64,000 nt of DNA from Planctopirus ephydatiae (GTDB lineage: Bacteria; Planctomycetota; Planctomycetia; Planctomycetales; Planctomycetaceae). Below, piece by piece: positions 38,190-46,313 of the stretch. The notes beneath the pieces are model-generated. The model had not been told where the DNA came from. It saw only the letters and a list, made by a program, of their open reading frames with translations, and ran no database searches. Numbering within the stretch: position 1 is the first letter of the stretch; the number at the start of each line of letters is the position of its first letter. Made by a program: the position numbers and the translations under genes. The stretch lies in contig NZ_CP036299.1 of NCBI RefSeq assembly GCF_007752345.1, positions 1,689,001 through 1,753,000 of the forward strand. The letters are read 5' to 3'.

Positions 38190-41075
38190 TCAGGACATCA
38201 GTGACAAACCTGGGGGGAGTTGGTCTCCCAGCAGTTGGCCAGCCGATTCCTGGGTGAATTCTCCACCTTCTGTCACCAGTTTCGCGAGATCTTCCGTCTC
38301 CGGGTGTTGATTCAGCCACTGCACGACTTCCTCTCGAAGTGCCTGGGGAAGATCGCGATAGCGGTCGTGCGTTCGTCTGGCGATTTGCGCCAGCGAAAGT
38401 CCCACGAGACCAATCGGCCCGCCACAGGTCATCAACGCCGCCAGCATCGATTCGACCCGTTCGGGACTCAGAACATGATCGAGAGAGCCATAGACCGGGG
38501 TTCTCTGGCCAAACCGGCCCAGCGACCAGATGGCGGCATCCATCGTGATAGGTGAGTTTTTCTGCTGCAGTGAGAGTTCTGCCAGGCCCGCCAATTCACT
38601 TCGAGTGGCCTTCGAAAGTTCTTCAAAAGCACCGAACATCCGCATCATCTCTGAGACTTCATGAGAAGTTGGCCCCGATTTATTAGCAGATTTCCGGTGA
38701 TCCAAACCTCGTTTGAGAGCCGTTTTCACCAAAGAAAGATATGGAGCTGCAATGGCCTGCTGAATGCCGGCATTCAATCCTCCGGAAATTCTCCGCCAGA
38801 GAACCAGCACTTCAGCTCGAACCTGAGGGTCCGCATGAGTGAGTTTGCCACTGATGGTTTTCCAGGTTTCGGCAACTCTCCAGTCGTCAATGGCGACGCC
38901 ATACCCTGGTCGCAGGCAGAACCCGACAAGGTTGAGCCACCGGGCCTCATGTGCCGCAGACCGGCTGCGCTGGGCAGCCACATCCATGAGTGTTGTCCAG
39001 AGTGACCTGAGCAGAACTGGCGACCACGAATCACGGGGCGCTTCGAGGGTTTCAGAAAGTCTGGGCATCAACTCACGGGGAAGCAGGGGTTCGTCAGCAG
39101 GCCGGAATGTGTTTTCTATCAATTTCATGGCCTGTTGCTGCAGTTGATCTTCGAACACTCCGGCCTGTTCACCCTGACCTTGATGTGCGGCCAGCTCGGT
39201 ATGGGTGGCACTGCGGACGTCAACCGCCAGATTCCATGATCTGGTTCCATCACATTCTCGACAGCTCAAATCGAGAGTACCTAGTTCCGTCAAACGGGCA
39301 GAAAGCTGGGCGGGAATCCGTCTGGCCTCTGTTTCCCGGCGGCTTTTCAAGACGGTACGAATGGGTGGCAGGGGAGTGAGTTGTTCCCGATCAATTGGGA
39401 TAAGTGTCCCGGCCCGATCGGTAAGTCGTGTGCTCGAGCACCACAAAGGAAACTCGACGGGTTGTGAGAGCAACAGCCAGAATCGCTGATCCTGCAAATC
39501 AACTTCGGCACCGGGTTCAATACCGGCTGGTAATACGCAGAGAGCTTCGTTGGTTTTCCCACCGAGCTGCAGATAGTAGCTGCGTGCCAGACCTGCGACG
39601 ATCTTGACTCCCAGTCCTCGTTTGACCATCCCAAAATAAGCGGCTCCACGAGCAACCGCCAGATCGAGCCGGCCGTGATCGAGTTCCTGGATTTTTTCGG
39701 TGGTTTGCGAGCTTGATGAATCCTGGCAAAACCAATGGCGCAATGTGTGCAGAACGCGGTGCTTTAAAAGAGTCGATTCGAACACCCCGCCATTGAAGAG
39801 AATCAGATCCGGGCAGGCGGGATCAGCACTCACGCTGGTCTGCTGAGGTTGTGTGGTGTTCGCTCGCTGCTCGAGTTCGCTCAATGTGGCGCGGTGCTGT
39901 TCGAGAAACTGGGCCAGATATCTGGTGATGGCCGCATCGGGGGCGTAAGCCAGACCAAATTCTCGAAAGCCCATGGGGTGCGCAGCGGGGCGATCTTTCA
40001 GTTCACAAACAGGGAAGAAACCATCGACCAGGCAAGTCTGGATTTCTTCGCGGGTGACTTCGTATTGCCTGCTTGAAGAAAGGAGTTTCGAGCCACTGCC
40101 CGCGAGAACCACCTTGGCAGATTCCGGGGGATTCGGGCCGAGTAACGTTTCTTTGAGGACACGGCATTTGCGAATTAAGGAAGAGAATTCGCGATGGGAA
40201 AGCCTATCTTCGAGGTTGTATTTCTGCTCGACAAAATGGGCCAGTGCCAGGTCGAGATTATCCCCACCAAGGATCAGGTGCTGACCAACTGCCACCCGAT
40301 GGAACTCACACAGGCCATCAGTTCGTTTCTGAACTCGAATCAATGTGAAGTCCGTTGTTCCTCCACCCACATCGATGACCAGAATTTTCTGTCCCGGTTG
40401 GACGCGGCTTTCCCAATCCGTTCGATGACGCTCAATCCACGCATAAAAAGCGGCTTGCGGCTCTTCGATAAATGTCACACGGGGTAAGCCGGCTTCACGA
40501 GCCGCTTTGATGGTGAGTTCGCGTGCGATCTCATCAAATGAAGCGGGCAGGGTAATGACGATCTGCTGATCAGCCAGAGGATATTCGGGCCATTGAGTCT
40601 CCCAGGCCAGTCGGTAATGTTCCAGATACCTGCTGCTGGCTATCACTGGCGAAAGCTTGTGAAGATCGTCGTCACCTTGCCACGGAAGGATGGCAGCTGT
40701 TCGATCAACGGCATGATGGCAGAGCCAACTCTTGGCTGAGGAAATGAGACGCTGCGGATTCAGACCTCCTTGCTCGCGGGCAAGAACACCGACCGCAGAC
40801 AGCTGAGGCCGATCACCTGGGGGTTGTGACCAGGGGAGCTTCAGATCGGCGGCAGCCAGTTCGCCAGCGGCAAATTCATAATGAAACGAAGGTAACGTTT
40901 CCCGCTTCTCGATGACTCCCGGGGCCACCAGTTGTGGAGTTGCCAGGATCTGCACTGTCTCTGGTGAGGCCTGGGTATCGATGAATGCCAAGGCGCAATT
41001 CGTTGTACCCAGGTCAATGCCGACAACAAATCGGGATCCGGTTGCAGATGGAGAAGCTGGCGATAGCGTCGTCAC
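38190..41075 (-). CDS. Large Hsp70-family (DnaK-related) protein
   Basis: About 961 residues. The N-terminal half is an actin-fold ATPase: phosphate-1 loop VVGIDLGTTNCALAFID, phosphate-2 ILVIDVGGGTTDFTLI, and adenosine motif LILFNGGVFESTLLKHRVL. The rest is much longer than DnaK and has no clear EEVD-like end; it contains an Ala/Leu-rich helical part, consistent with the ~900-residue Hsp70-like family often annotated as molecular chaperone. No dnaJ or grpE is close. The start is unsure: GTG 41075 or TTG 41093; an ATG at 41100 is out of frame. Confidence 0.85.
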   Translation of the reverse strand: MTTLSPASPSATGSRFVVGIDLGTTNCALAFIDTQASPETVQILATPQLVAPGVIEKRETLPSFHYEFAAGELAAADLKLPWSQPPGDRPQLSAVGVLAREQGGLNPQRLISSAKSWLCHHAVDRTAAILPWQGDDDLHKLSPVIASSRYLEHYRLAWETQWPEYPLADQQIVITLPASFDEIARELTIKAAREAGLPRVTFIEEPQAAFYAWIERHRTDWESRVQPGQKILVIDVGGGTTDFTLIRVQKRTDGLCEFHRVAVGQHLILGGDNLDLALAHFVEQKYNLEDRLSHREFSSLIRKCRVLKETLLGPNPPESAKVVLAGSGSKLLSSSRQYEVTREEIQTCLVDGFFPVCELKDRPAAHPMGFREFGLAYAPDAAITRYLAQFLEQHRATLSELEQRANTTQPQQTSVSADPACPDLILFNGGVFESTLLKHRVLHTLRHWFCQDSSSSQTTEKIQELDHGRLDLAVARGAAYFGMVKRGLGVKIVAGLARSYYLQLGGKTNEALCVLPAGIEPGAEVDLQDQRFWLLLSQPVEFPLWCSSTRLTDRAGTLIPIDREQLTPLPPIRTVLKSRRETEARRIPAQLSARLTELGTLDLSCRECDGTRSWNLAVDVRSATHTELAAHQGQGEQAGVFEDQLQQQAMKLIENTFRPADEPLLPRELMPRLSETLEAPRDSWSPVLLRSLWTTLMDVAAQRSRSAAHEARWLNLVGFCLRPGYGVAIDDWRVAETWKTISGKLTHADPQVRAEVLVLWRRISGGLNAGIQQAIAAPYLSLVKTALKRGLDHRKSANKSGPTSHEVSEMMRMFGAFEELSKATRSELAGLAELSLQQKNSPITMDAAIWSLGRFGQRTPVYGSLDHVLSPERVESMLAALMTCGGPIGLVGLSLAQIARRTHDRYRDLPQALREEVVQWLNQHPETEDLAKLVTEGGEFTQESAGQLLGDQLPPGLSLMS

Positions 41076-41386
41076 GGAGTGGCTTTCTCTCAACAGTCAT
41101 ACTGTCAGGCAGCGGGTGTGTCAGGCATCTCTCAATACAGCGAGAATTGCCCATGGCGAATTTAGATGAACAGGGTTTTGCCTGAAGGGGCTGTCTTTCA
41201 TTTCATCGCTGTTGCATTTCGAACCGCGCAGGTGTTCAATACTCAACAGATAAACAATTGCTGGTGAATTAAAGTTTGCCAGCTTTGAGTTAGATTTCAT
41301 GAAACCGTGCCTGTCTGTTCTCCAATTTGCCGGTGGCAACACTCCTCACGCTCAACTGATGGACTCTTATTCCGAAAGGGTGCTTG
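41076..41386. other. Gap between divergent genes
   Basis: 311 bases between the Hsp70-like gene and the DUF1080-ThuA gene. Only AAAGGG, 6 bases before the ATG at 41387, was recognised. Confidence 0.35.
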
Positions 41387-43063
41387 ATGCACAGACTTTT
41401 ACAGTTTCTTATGGCTCAAAAGCCAATGATGACGCCCGCCATCTCGGCCTGGGCCTGTTTTTTCTGGCTGGCGAGCGTCTCGTTGTGTGTAGTGAGCTCA
41501 GGAAGTGAGCTTCAGGCCGAAGACAAGGCGGATGAAGCAGGATTTGTTTCGATTTTCGACGGAAAAACTCTCGAAGGATGGGATGGGAATCCGGAATTCT
41601 GGAGCGTGCAGGATGGTGCCATTACCGGCATCACGACTGCTGAGAAGCCTACCAAGGGAAACACTTTCATCATCTGGCGCGGTGGCGAGACGGCCGACTT
41701 CGAACTCCGACTCGATTACAAAATTCAAGGTGGAAACAGTGGTATTCAGTACCGCAGCTTTGAAGTGAAGGATCAGCCCTGGGTCATCGGTGGGTATCAG
41801 GCCGATTTTGAAGCTGGAAACACTTACAGCGGTATTAATTACGGTGAACGTTTCCGCGGGATTTTAGCTCTTCGAGGTCAGAAAACTGTCATTGGCGAGA
41901 ACCATAAGCCGGTCGTTAAAGAACAGTTTGCCGAAGGTGCAGCACTGCAAAGTGCCATCAAGAAAGATGACTGGAATTCGTATCGGATTGTGGCCCGGGG
42001 TTTTCAGTTTGATCATTACATCAACGACACGTTGATGAGCTCTGTGATTGATGAAGATCTGAAAGATCGCCGTGCCAAGGGGCTTCTGGCTTTGCAATTG
42101 CATGCCGGGCCACCCATGAAGGTGCAATTCAAGAATATCCGCTTGAAAACACTCGACGCTGCTGCCGACAAAGTTTCCAGCAGCAAAGAACCGGCCAAGA
42201 AGAAAGTCCTGCTTCTGGCGGGAAATCGCAGCCATGGTTTTGGTGCTCATGACCATACCGCTGGTTGCACATTGCTGGCTCGCCTGCTCAATGAGAGTGG
42301 CTTGCCGATTGAAGCCACTATGCATTCGCTGCAAACGCAGGGTTGGCCATCACCTGAGGTGCTGTCTGCGGCCGACTCCATTGTGATCTATGCCGACGGC
42401 GGGGGCGGTCACCCCTTCAATAACCATCTCGATGAATTGCAGAAACTGGTCGATCGAGGGACGGGGATTGTCTGCATTCACTACGGAGTTGAAACCGTTG
42501 CCGGCAAGCCCGGGCAGGCTTTTCTGGATTGGACTGGTGGCTACTTCGAGCCTCACTGGTCAGTCAATCCTCACTGGACAGCGGATTACAAGGCTTTCCC
42601 AGCGCATCCGATTACTTCAGGGGTCAAGCCATTTCGAATTAACGACGAGTGGTACTACCACATGAGATTTCGCGAAGGGATGGAAGGGGTCACACCAATT
42701 CTGACCGATCTCCCCGGCCCTGAGACACTCAAGCGACCTGACGGTCCTCACAGTGGTAACCCGGCAGTTCGTGAAGCGATTGCCAAAGGTGAGCCACAGC
42801 ATATGGCGTGGGCTCATCAACGGGCGAATGGTGCTCGCGGGTTTGGATGCAGCGGTGGGCACGTTCACTGGAACTGGGGACATCCCGAGTTTCGCCGACT
42901 GTTCCTGAATGGGATTGCCTGGACCGCCCAGGTCGATGTTCCCACAGGTGGCGTCCCGATTGGTCAGGTCGGCGTGGAAGAGTTACTGGTCGGTCATGAT
43001 GAGCCGATTCCAGAAAACTTCAACAAAGCTCGTGTTGAAGCCATGCTGAAAGAATGGAATTGA
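41387..43063 (+). CDS. Secreted DUF1080 (3-keto-disaccharide hydrolase) / ThuA-like fusion
   Basis: 558 residues. A signal peptide covers about the first 45 (WACFFWLASVSLCVVSSGSELQAED). DUF1080 spans about 50-250: GFVSIFDGKTLEGWDG, ITTAEKPTKGNTFIIWRGG, NSGIQYRSF, WNSYRIVARG. This concanavalin-like fold is linked to hydrolysis of 3-keto-glycosides or to sugar binding. The second half (about 265-510) is a ThuA-like class-I amidotransferase fold: KKVLLLAGNRSHGFGAHDHTAGC, IVIYADGGGGHPF, GIVCIHYGVE. Planctomycetes use many such proteins for outside-the-cell polysaccharide breakdown; the substrate is not known. Confidence 0.92.
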   Translation: MHRLLQFLMAQKPMMTPAISAWACFFWLASVSLCVVSSGSELQAEDKADEAGFVSIFDGKTLEGWDGNPEFWSVQDGAITGITTAEKPTKGNTFIIWRGGETADFELRLDYKIQGGNSGIQYRSFEVKDQPWVIGGYQADFEAGNTYSGINYGERFRGILALRGQKTVIGENHKPVVKEQFAEGAALQSAIKKDDWNSYRIVARGFQFDHYINDTLMSSVIDEDLKDRRAKGLLALQLHAGPPMKVQFKNIRLKTLDAAADKVSSSKEPAKKKVLLLAGNRSHGFGAHDHTAGCTLLARLLNESGLPIEATMHSLQTQGWPSPEVLSAADSIVIYADGGGGHPFNNHLDELQKLVDRGTGIVCIHYGVETVAGKPGQAFLDWTGGYFEPHWSVNPHWTADYKAFPAHPITSGVKPFRINDEWYYHMRFREGMEGVTPILTDLPGPETLKRPDGPHSGNPAVREAIAKGEPQHMAWAHQRANGARGFGCSGGHVHWNWGHPEFRRLFLNGIAWTAQVDVPTGGVPIGQVGVEELLVGHDEPIPENFNKARVEAMLKEWN

Positions 43064-43075
43064 TCGATTTTACTG

Positions 43076-43114
43076 GTCTTGCCAGCGATTCCTCGCTGGC
43101 AAGACTGCTGCTTT
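43076..43114 (+). terminator. Terminator of the DUF1080-ThuA gene
   Basis: GTCTTGCCAGCG at 43076-43087 pairs perfectly with CGCTGGCAAGAC at 43094-43105 around ATTCCT; TGCTGCTTTT follows. Confidence 0.8.
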
Positions 43115-43482
43115 TGGTTGGTCGATGAACGACTGAGATTTCTATTTTTCTATACACTTGCGGCATGATCTTCGGATTGCCTGTTTCTATCGACATCACG
43201 ACTTCATATTGAAACTTTTCGGTTCTCGATATTCATCGCTGGCTGGCTCTGATTCCGTCGGCCTGGATGCTGACGAACATTTCTTCGATTCGACGTCCTG
43301 TCTCACTTCTCTGTTCTGATATTTAACTATTCTGAAACTGGTCAGTTTGCTTCTTCCCGGAAGCAGCAAACTCCTTCTTCCCATCGGCTGGCTGATGCAC
43401 ACTTGCTGCCAGCACATCAACTGGAAAAGGGTTTGCAGGTCTTGAACTGACTCCAGCATTCGCTGATACGAAAGTCTGACTC
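43115..43482. other. Gap without a gene
   Basis: About 370 bases upstream of the MarR gene. No gene seen; it should contain the MarR promoter and operator, but no palindrome stood out. Confidence 0.35.
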
Positions 43483-43956
43483 ATGAATACTTTCCAGAAA
43501 CTCCTCGGAAAGCGTAAGCCGTTCACAGATCCGGCGGAAGAAGCGGCTTTGACCTTACTTCGAACGGCGGATCGACTCGAATACCGCTGCGGACAACTCT
43601 TTCGAGAGCATGGTCTGACAAATTCTCAATTCAATGTGCTGCGGATTCTACGTGGTGAAGGTGAACCTTTGCCCAGCCTGGAGATTGGCCGCCGCATGCT
43701 GCAGCCGGTTCCTGCCATGACAGGATTAATTGACCGTTTGCAAAAACTGGGTCTGGTTGATCGCCAGAAGATCCCGATGGATCGACGTCAGATTCTGGTG
43801 GGCCTCACTGAACAAGGTCGAGAGCTGATCTCTCAATTGGATGAACCTTTGCGCAAGCTGATTTCCGAAATGTTCAGTAATCTCGATGAAGAGGGGCTGA
43901 AGCAGTTAACTCACCTGCTGGAAAAAACTCGCCAGCAGGTCGAACCCGACGCGTAA
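43483..43956 (+). CDS. MarR-family transcriptional regulator
   Basis: 157 residues, usual MarR size. The winged helix-turn-helix is at about 45-110: LTNSQFNVLRILRGEGEPLPSLEIGRRMLQPVPAMTGLIDRLQKLGLVDRQKIPMDRRQILVGLTEQG, with the wing DRRQILVGLT. Members dimerise and repress nearby genes, releasing DNA on binding phenolic ligands or on oxidation. The adjacent pirin and DoxX genes in the same direction are the likely targets. Confidence 0.92.
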   Translation: MNTFQKLLGKRKPFTDPAEEAALTLLRTADRLEYRCGQLFREHGLTNSQFNVLRILRGEGEPLPSLEIGRRMLQPVPAMTGLIDRLQKLGLVDRQKIPMDRRQILVGLTEQGRELISQLDEPLRKLISEMFSNLDEEGLKQLTHLLEKTRQQVEPDA

Positions 43957-44064
43957 GGTCCTGCTGAAACGCCAGTAATACATGACATGTAATCTATCGA
44001 CTGGTCATGCTGACATTGCTTGGCCAGTGGATTGTCACTGTCTGTCTGGTTAAGGCGTTACATC

Positions 44065-44763
44065 ATGAAGCAAGTTCGTCGAGCCGAGGATCGTGGTTAT
44101 TTTGATCATGGCTGGTTGAAGACGGCCCATACGTTCTCATTCGGCCATTATTTCGATCCTTCCTGGAATGGCTTTCATACACTTCGGGTCATCAACGAAG
44201 ATGTGGTGGCACCAGGCCAGGGGTTTGGGATGCATGGCCACAAAGATATGGAGATCGTCACCATTGTGCTCGAGGGTGAACTGGAGCATCAAGACAGTCT
44301 GGGCAATGGCGAAGTGCTCCGAACAGGCGAATTGCAGAGAATGACGGCTGGCAGCGGCATTCGTCACAGCGAATTCAACCCCAGTTCGACTCAACCCACA
44401 CATCTGTACCAGATCTGGCTGTTTCCTGAGGCAAAAGATCTCACACCAGGTTATGAGCAGAAGCCATTTCCACGTGAAGAACAGTGGAATCAATGGCGTT
44501 TGGTGGCTTCATGCGATGGCCGCGATGGCTCTTTAACCATACAGCAACGGGCGAATCTGTGGCTGACGGATCTTTCAGCAGGTCAATCACTGCGAAAAGA
44601 CCTTTCGACTTCTCACAAAGGCTGGTTACAAATCCTGCAGGGGCAATTCCTGATCGATGGCCACGAGGTGCAGGCAGGGGATGCTCTTTATTGGAGTGAC
44701 GAGGATCGCCTGGATGTGGTGGCCAGAGCCGATGGTCAATTACTGCTCTTTGAACTTGAATAA
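44065..44763 (+). CDS. Pirin-family protein
   Basis: 232 residues. The bicupin pirin fold has its metal ligands at H57, H59, H101 and E103 (GMHGHKDMEIVTIV and SGIRHSEFN), the same positions as in human pirin and E. coli YhhW. YhhW acts as a quercetin dioxygenase in vitro; a redox-sensing role is known elsewhere. The C-terminal cupin is present (LQILQGQFLIDGHEVQAGDALYW). Located between marR and doxX, it fits a stress- or quinone-response group. Confidence 0.94.
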   Translation: MKQVRRAEDRGYFDHGWLKTAHTFSFGHYFDPSWNGFHTLRVINEDVVAPGQGFGMHGHKDMEIVTIVLEGELEHQDSLGNGEVLRTGELQRMTAGSGIRHSEFNPSSTQPTHLYQIWLFPEAKDLTPGYEQKPFPREEQWNQWRLVASCDGRDGSLTIQQRANLWLTDLSAGQSLRKDLSTSHKGWLQILQGQFLIDGHEVQAGDALYWSDEDRLDVVARADGQLLLFELE

Positions 44764-44893
44764 TCTCGTATTCCAGTTCACAGGCAGTCATCCGCTACGG
44801 CCGGATTCTCCTCACGACGCTTCCAGAATTCTGAGACCATCGCGTCTCTGTCAGAGTCGCTCACAACAAACGAACTGTAGAAAGTGTGTTCCT

Positions 44894-45316
44894 ATGTTTC
44901 AGTCCCTCCTTTCCATCACGGGGCGAGCCGCCCTCGTTGCGATTTTCCTGATGAGTGCCGTGGGGAATAAAATCCCGAACTATTCCAAAGTGGCAGCTTA
45001 CATGGCGAGCGAAGGTGTTCCCGCACCACAGATCCTTTTAGGTGGAGCAATTGCCTTTTTGATTGTCGGGGGTGCGTTGGTTCTGGTTGGATACAAAGCC
45101 AGGCTGGGCGCTACTCTGCTGCTGATTTTTCTGATTTTCGCGACGTACTTCTTTCATGATTTCTGGACGGTTAGAGATCTCGCCGCCAAGGAATTTCAAA
45201 TGATTCAGTTCTTAAAGAACCTCTCGCTGGCGGGAGCGATGCTCTTCATCATCGCCAATGGCCCGGGAGCAGGAAGCCTGGAATCGGTCTTTTCCAAGCG
45301 TTCGGGCAAGAAATGA
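44894..45316 (+). CDS. DoxX-family membrane protein
   Basis: 140 residues with four hydrophobic segments (GRAALVAIFLMSAVGNKI, ILLGGAIAFLIVGGALVLVG, LGATLLLIFLIFATYFFHDFW, LSLAGAMLFIIANGPG), which is the DoxX layout. Such proteins are linked to oxidative stress or to quinone and sulfur chemistry in membranes. The ATG at 44894 gives the family N-terminus; the longer frame back to 44657 overlaps pirin and looks spurious. Confidence 0.88.
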   Translation: MFQSLLSITGRAALVAIFLMSAVGNKIPNYSKVAAYMASEGVPAPQILLGGAIAFLIVGGALVLVGYKARLGATLLLIFLIFATYFFHDFWTVRDLAAKEFQMIQFLKNLSLAGAMLFIIANGPGAGSLESVFSKRSGKK

Positions 45317-45376
45317 ACCAGACCCAACTCTTTGAGCCCATTCCACGAATCAATGGTTCGTGGCGAGTCGAACAAG

Positions 45377-45406
45377 CATGCTTGCTCCGAGCCGCAAGCA
45401 TGGCAC
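45377..45406 (+). repeat. Dispersed 30-nt hairpin repeat, copy 2
   Basis: CATGCTTGC...GCAAGCATGGCAC, same unit as at 14083 and 59075 with a few changed centre bases. It lies 60 bases past doxX. Confidence 0.75.
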
Positions 45407-45503
45407 ACCATACCGCCTTTGCGTTAAATCTTAACGTCAGGCCAGAAGATGTGAGCTGACCTCGAAGCGGGGTTAGCTCATTTGCTTTGAGTAGAAATGC
45501 AAT

Positions 45504-46313
45504 TCAAGCTTCGCCATCGAGATCTTTTACTGATTCTGGCCAATAACCGGCCCACTCGGCTGGGAATGGTGCATTGATCGTCACTTCATCAAATCGAATG
45601 GGATGAGGGACGATGATCCGGCTCGCATGCAAGGCGATCCGCTCTGATCCCCTCGGTTGTGCTGTGAGATTCGTCTTCGACTGCTCTTCAATCGTTCGTG
45701 CCGTTGTATCTCCAGCCTGTGGAATTTGATACTCCTGATCCCCCACGACCGGACAACCCATCGCTGCCATCTGCGCACGAATCTGATGCATCCGGCCGGT
45801 CTGGAGTTCAATTTCTAACAGGCTGCGACCTGCCACAGTACCGAGAAGCCGGTAATCTAGAATTGCAGATTTGCTCCCCGGTGTGCTTTCTGCCACGACC
45901 TGGCTATGGGCGGCCTGAGGATCCTTCAGCAAATAATGAGTCAGTCGTTCCGTCGTCTGTGGAGGCACTCCTTCCACCACTGCTGTATATGTTTTTTTGA
46001 CTCGACGATCACGAAAGACCTCGGCCAGCCTGGCGGCGGCTTTCGAATTTCGAGCAAAGAGCATCACACCAGAGACTGGTCGATCCAGTCGATGCGGGAT
46101 CCCCAGATAGACATTCCCTGGCTTGGCATACTTCTCCCGAATCCAGTTTTTGACCCAGTTCTCAAGCGTGGGCAGCCCCTGGGGAACTCCTTGAGTTAAC
46201 AGCCCTGCCGGTTTCCAGATGGCCAGGAGAGGACCATCTTCTAAGAGGATTTGAGGTTCGAGACTCCAGGTAGGCTCGATCATCAGGTGCGTAGGCAGAA
46301 CATTCGGGGACAT
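45504..46313 (-). CDS. RluA-family RNA pseudouridine synthase
   Basis: 269 residues. The catalytic Asp77 lies in PHRLDRPVSGVMLF, with the following block KTYTAVVEG. It isomerises uridine to pseudouridine in rRNA or tRNA; which site cannot be told. It lacks an S4 domain. Its ATG overlaps the stop of the preceding gene by one base (TGATG at 46311-46315), so translation is likely coupled even though the neighbour is a secreted protein. Confidence 0.92.
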   Translation of the reverse strand: MSPNVLPTHLMIEPTWSLEPQILLEDGPLLAIWKPAGLLTQGVPQGLPTLENWVKNWIREKYAKPGNVYLGIPHRLDRPVSGVMLFARNSKAAARLAEVFRDRRVKKTYTAVVEGVPPQTTERLTHYLLKDPQAAHSQVVAESTPGSKSAILDYRLLGTVAGRSLLEIELQTGRMHQIRAQMAAMGCPVVGDQEYQIPQAGDTTARTIEEQSKTNLTAQPRGSERIALHASRIIVPHPIRFDEVTINAPFPAEWAGYWPESVKDLDGEA

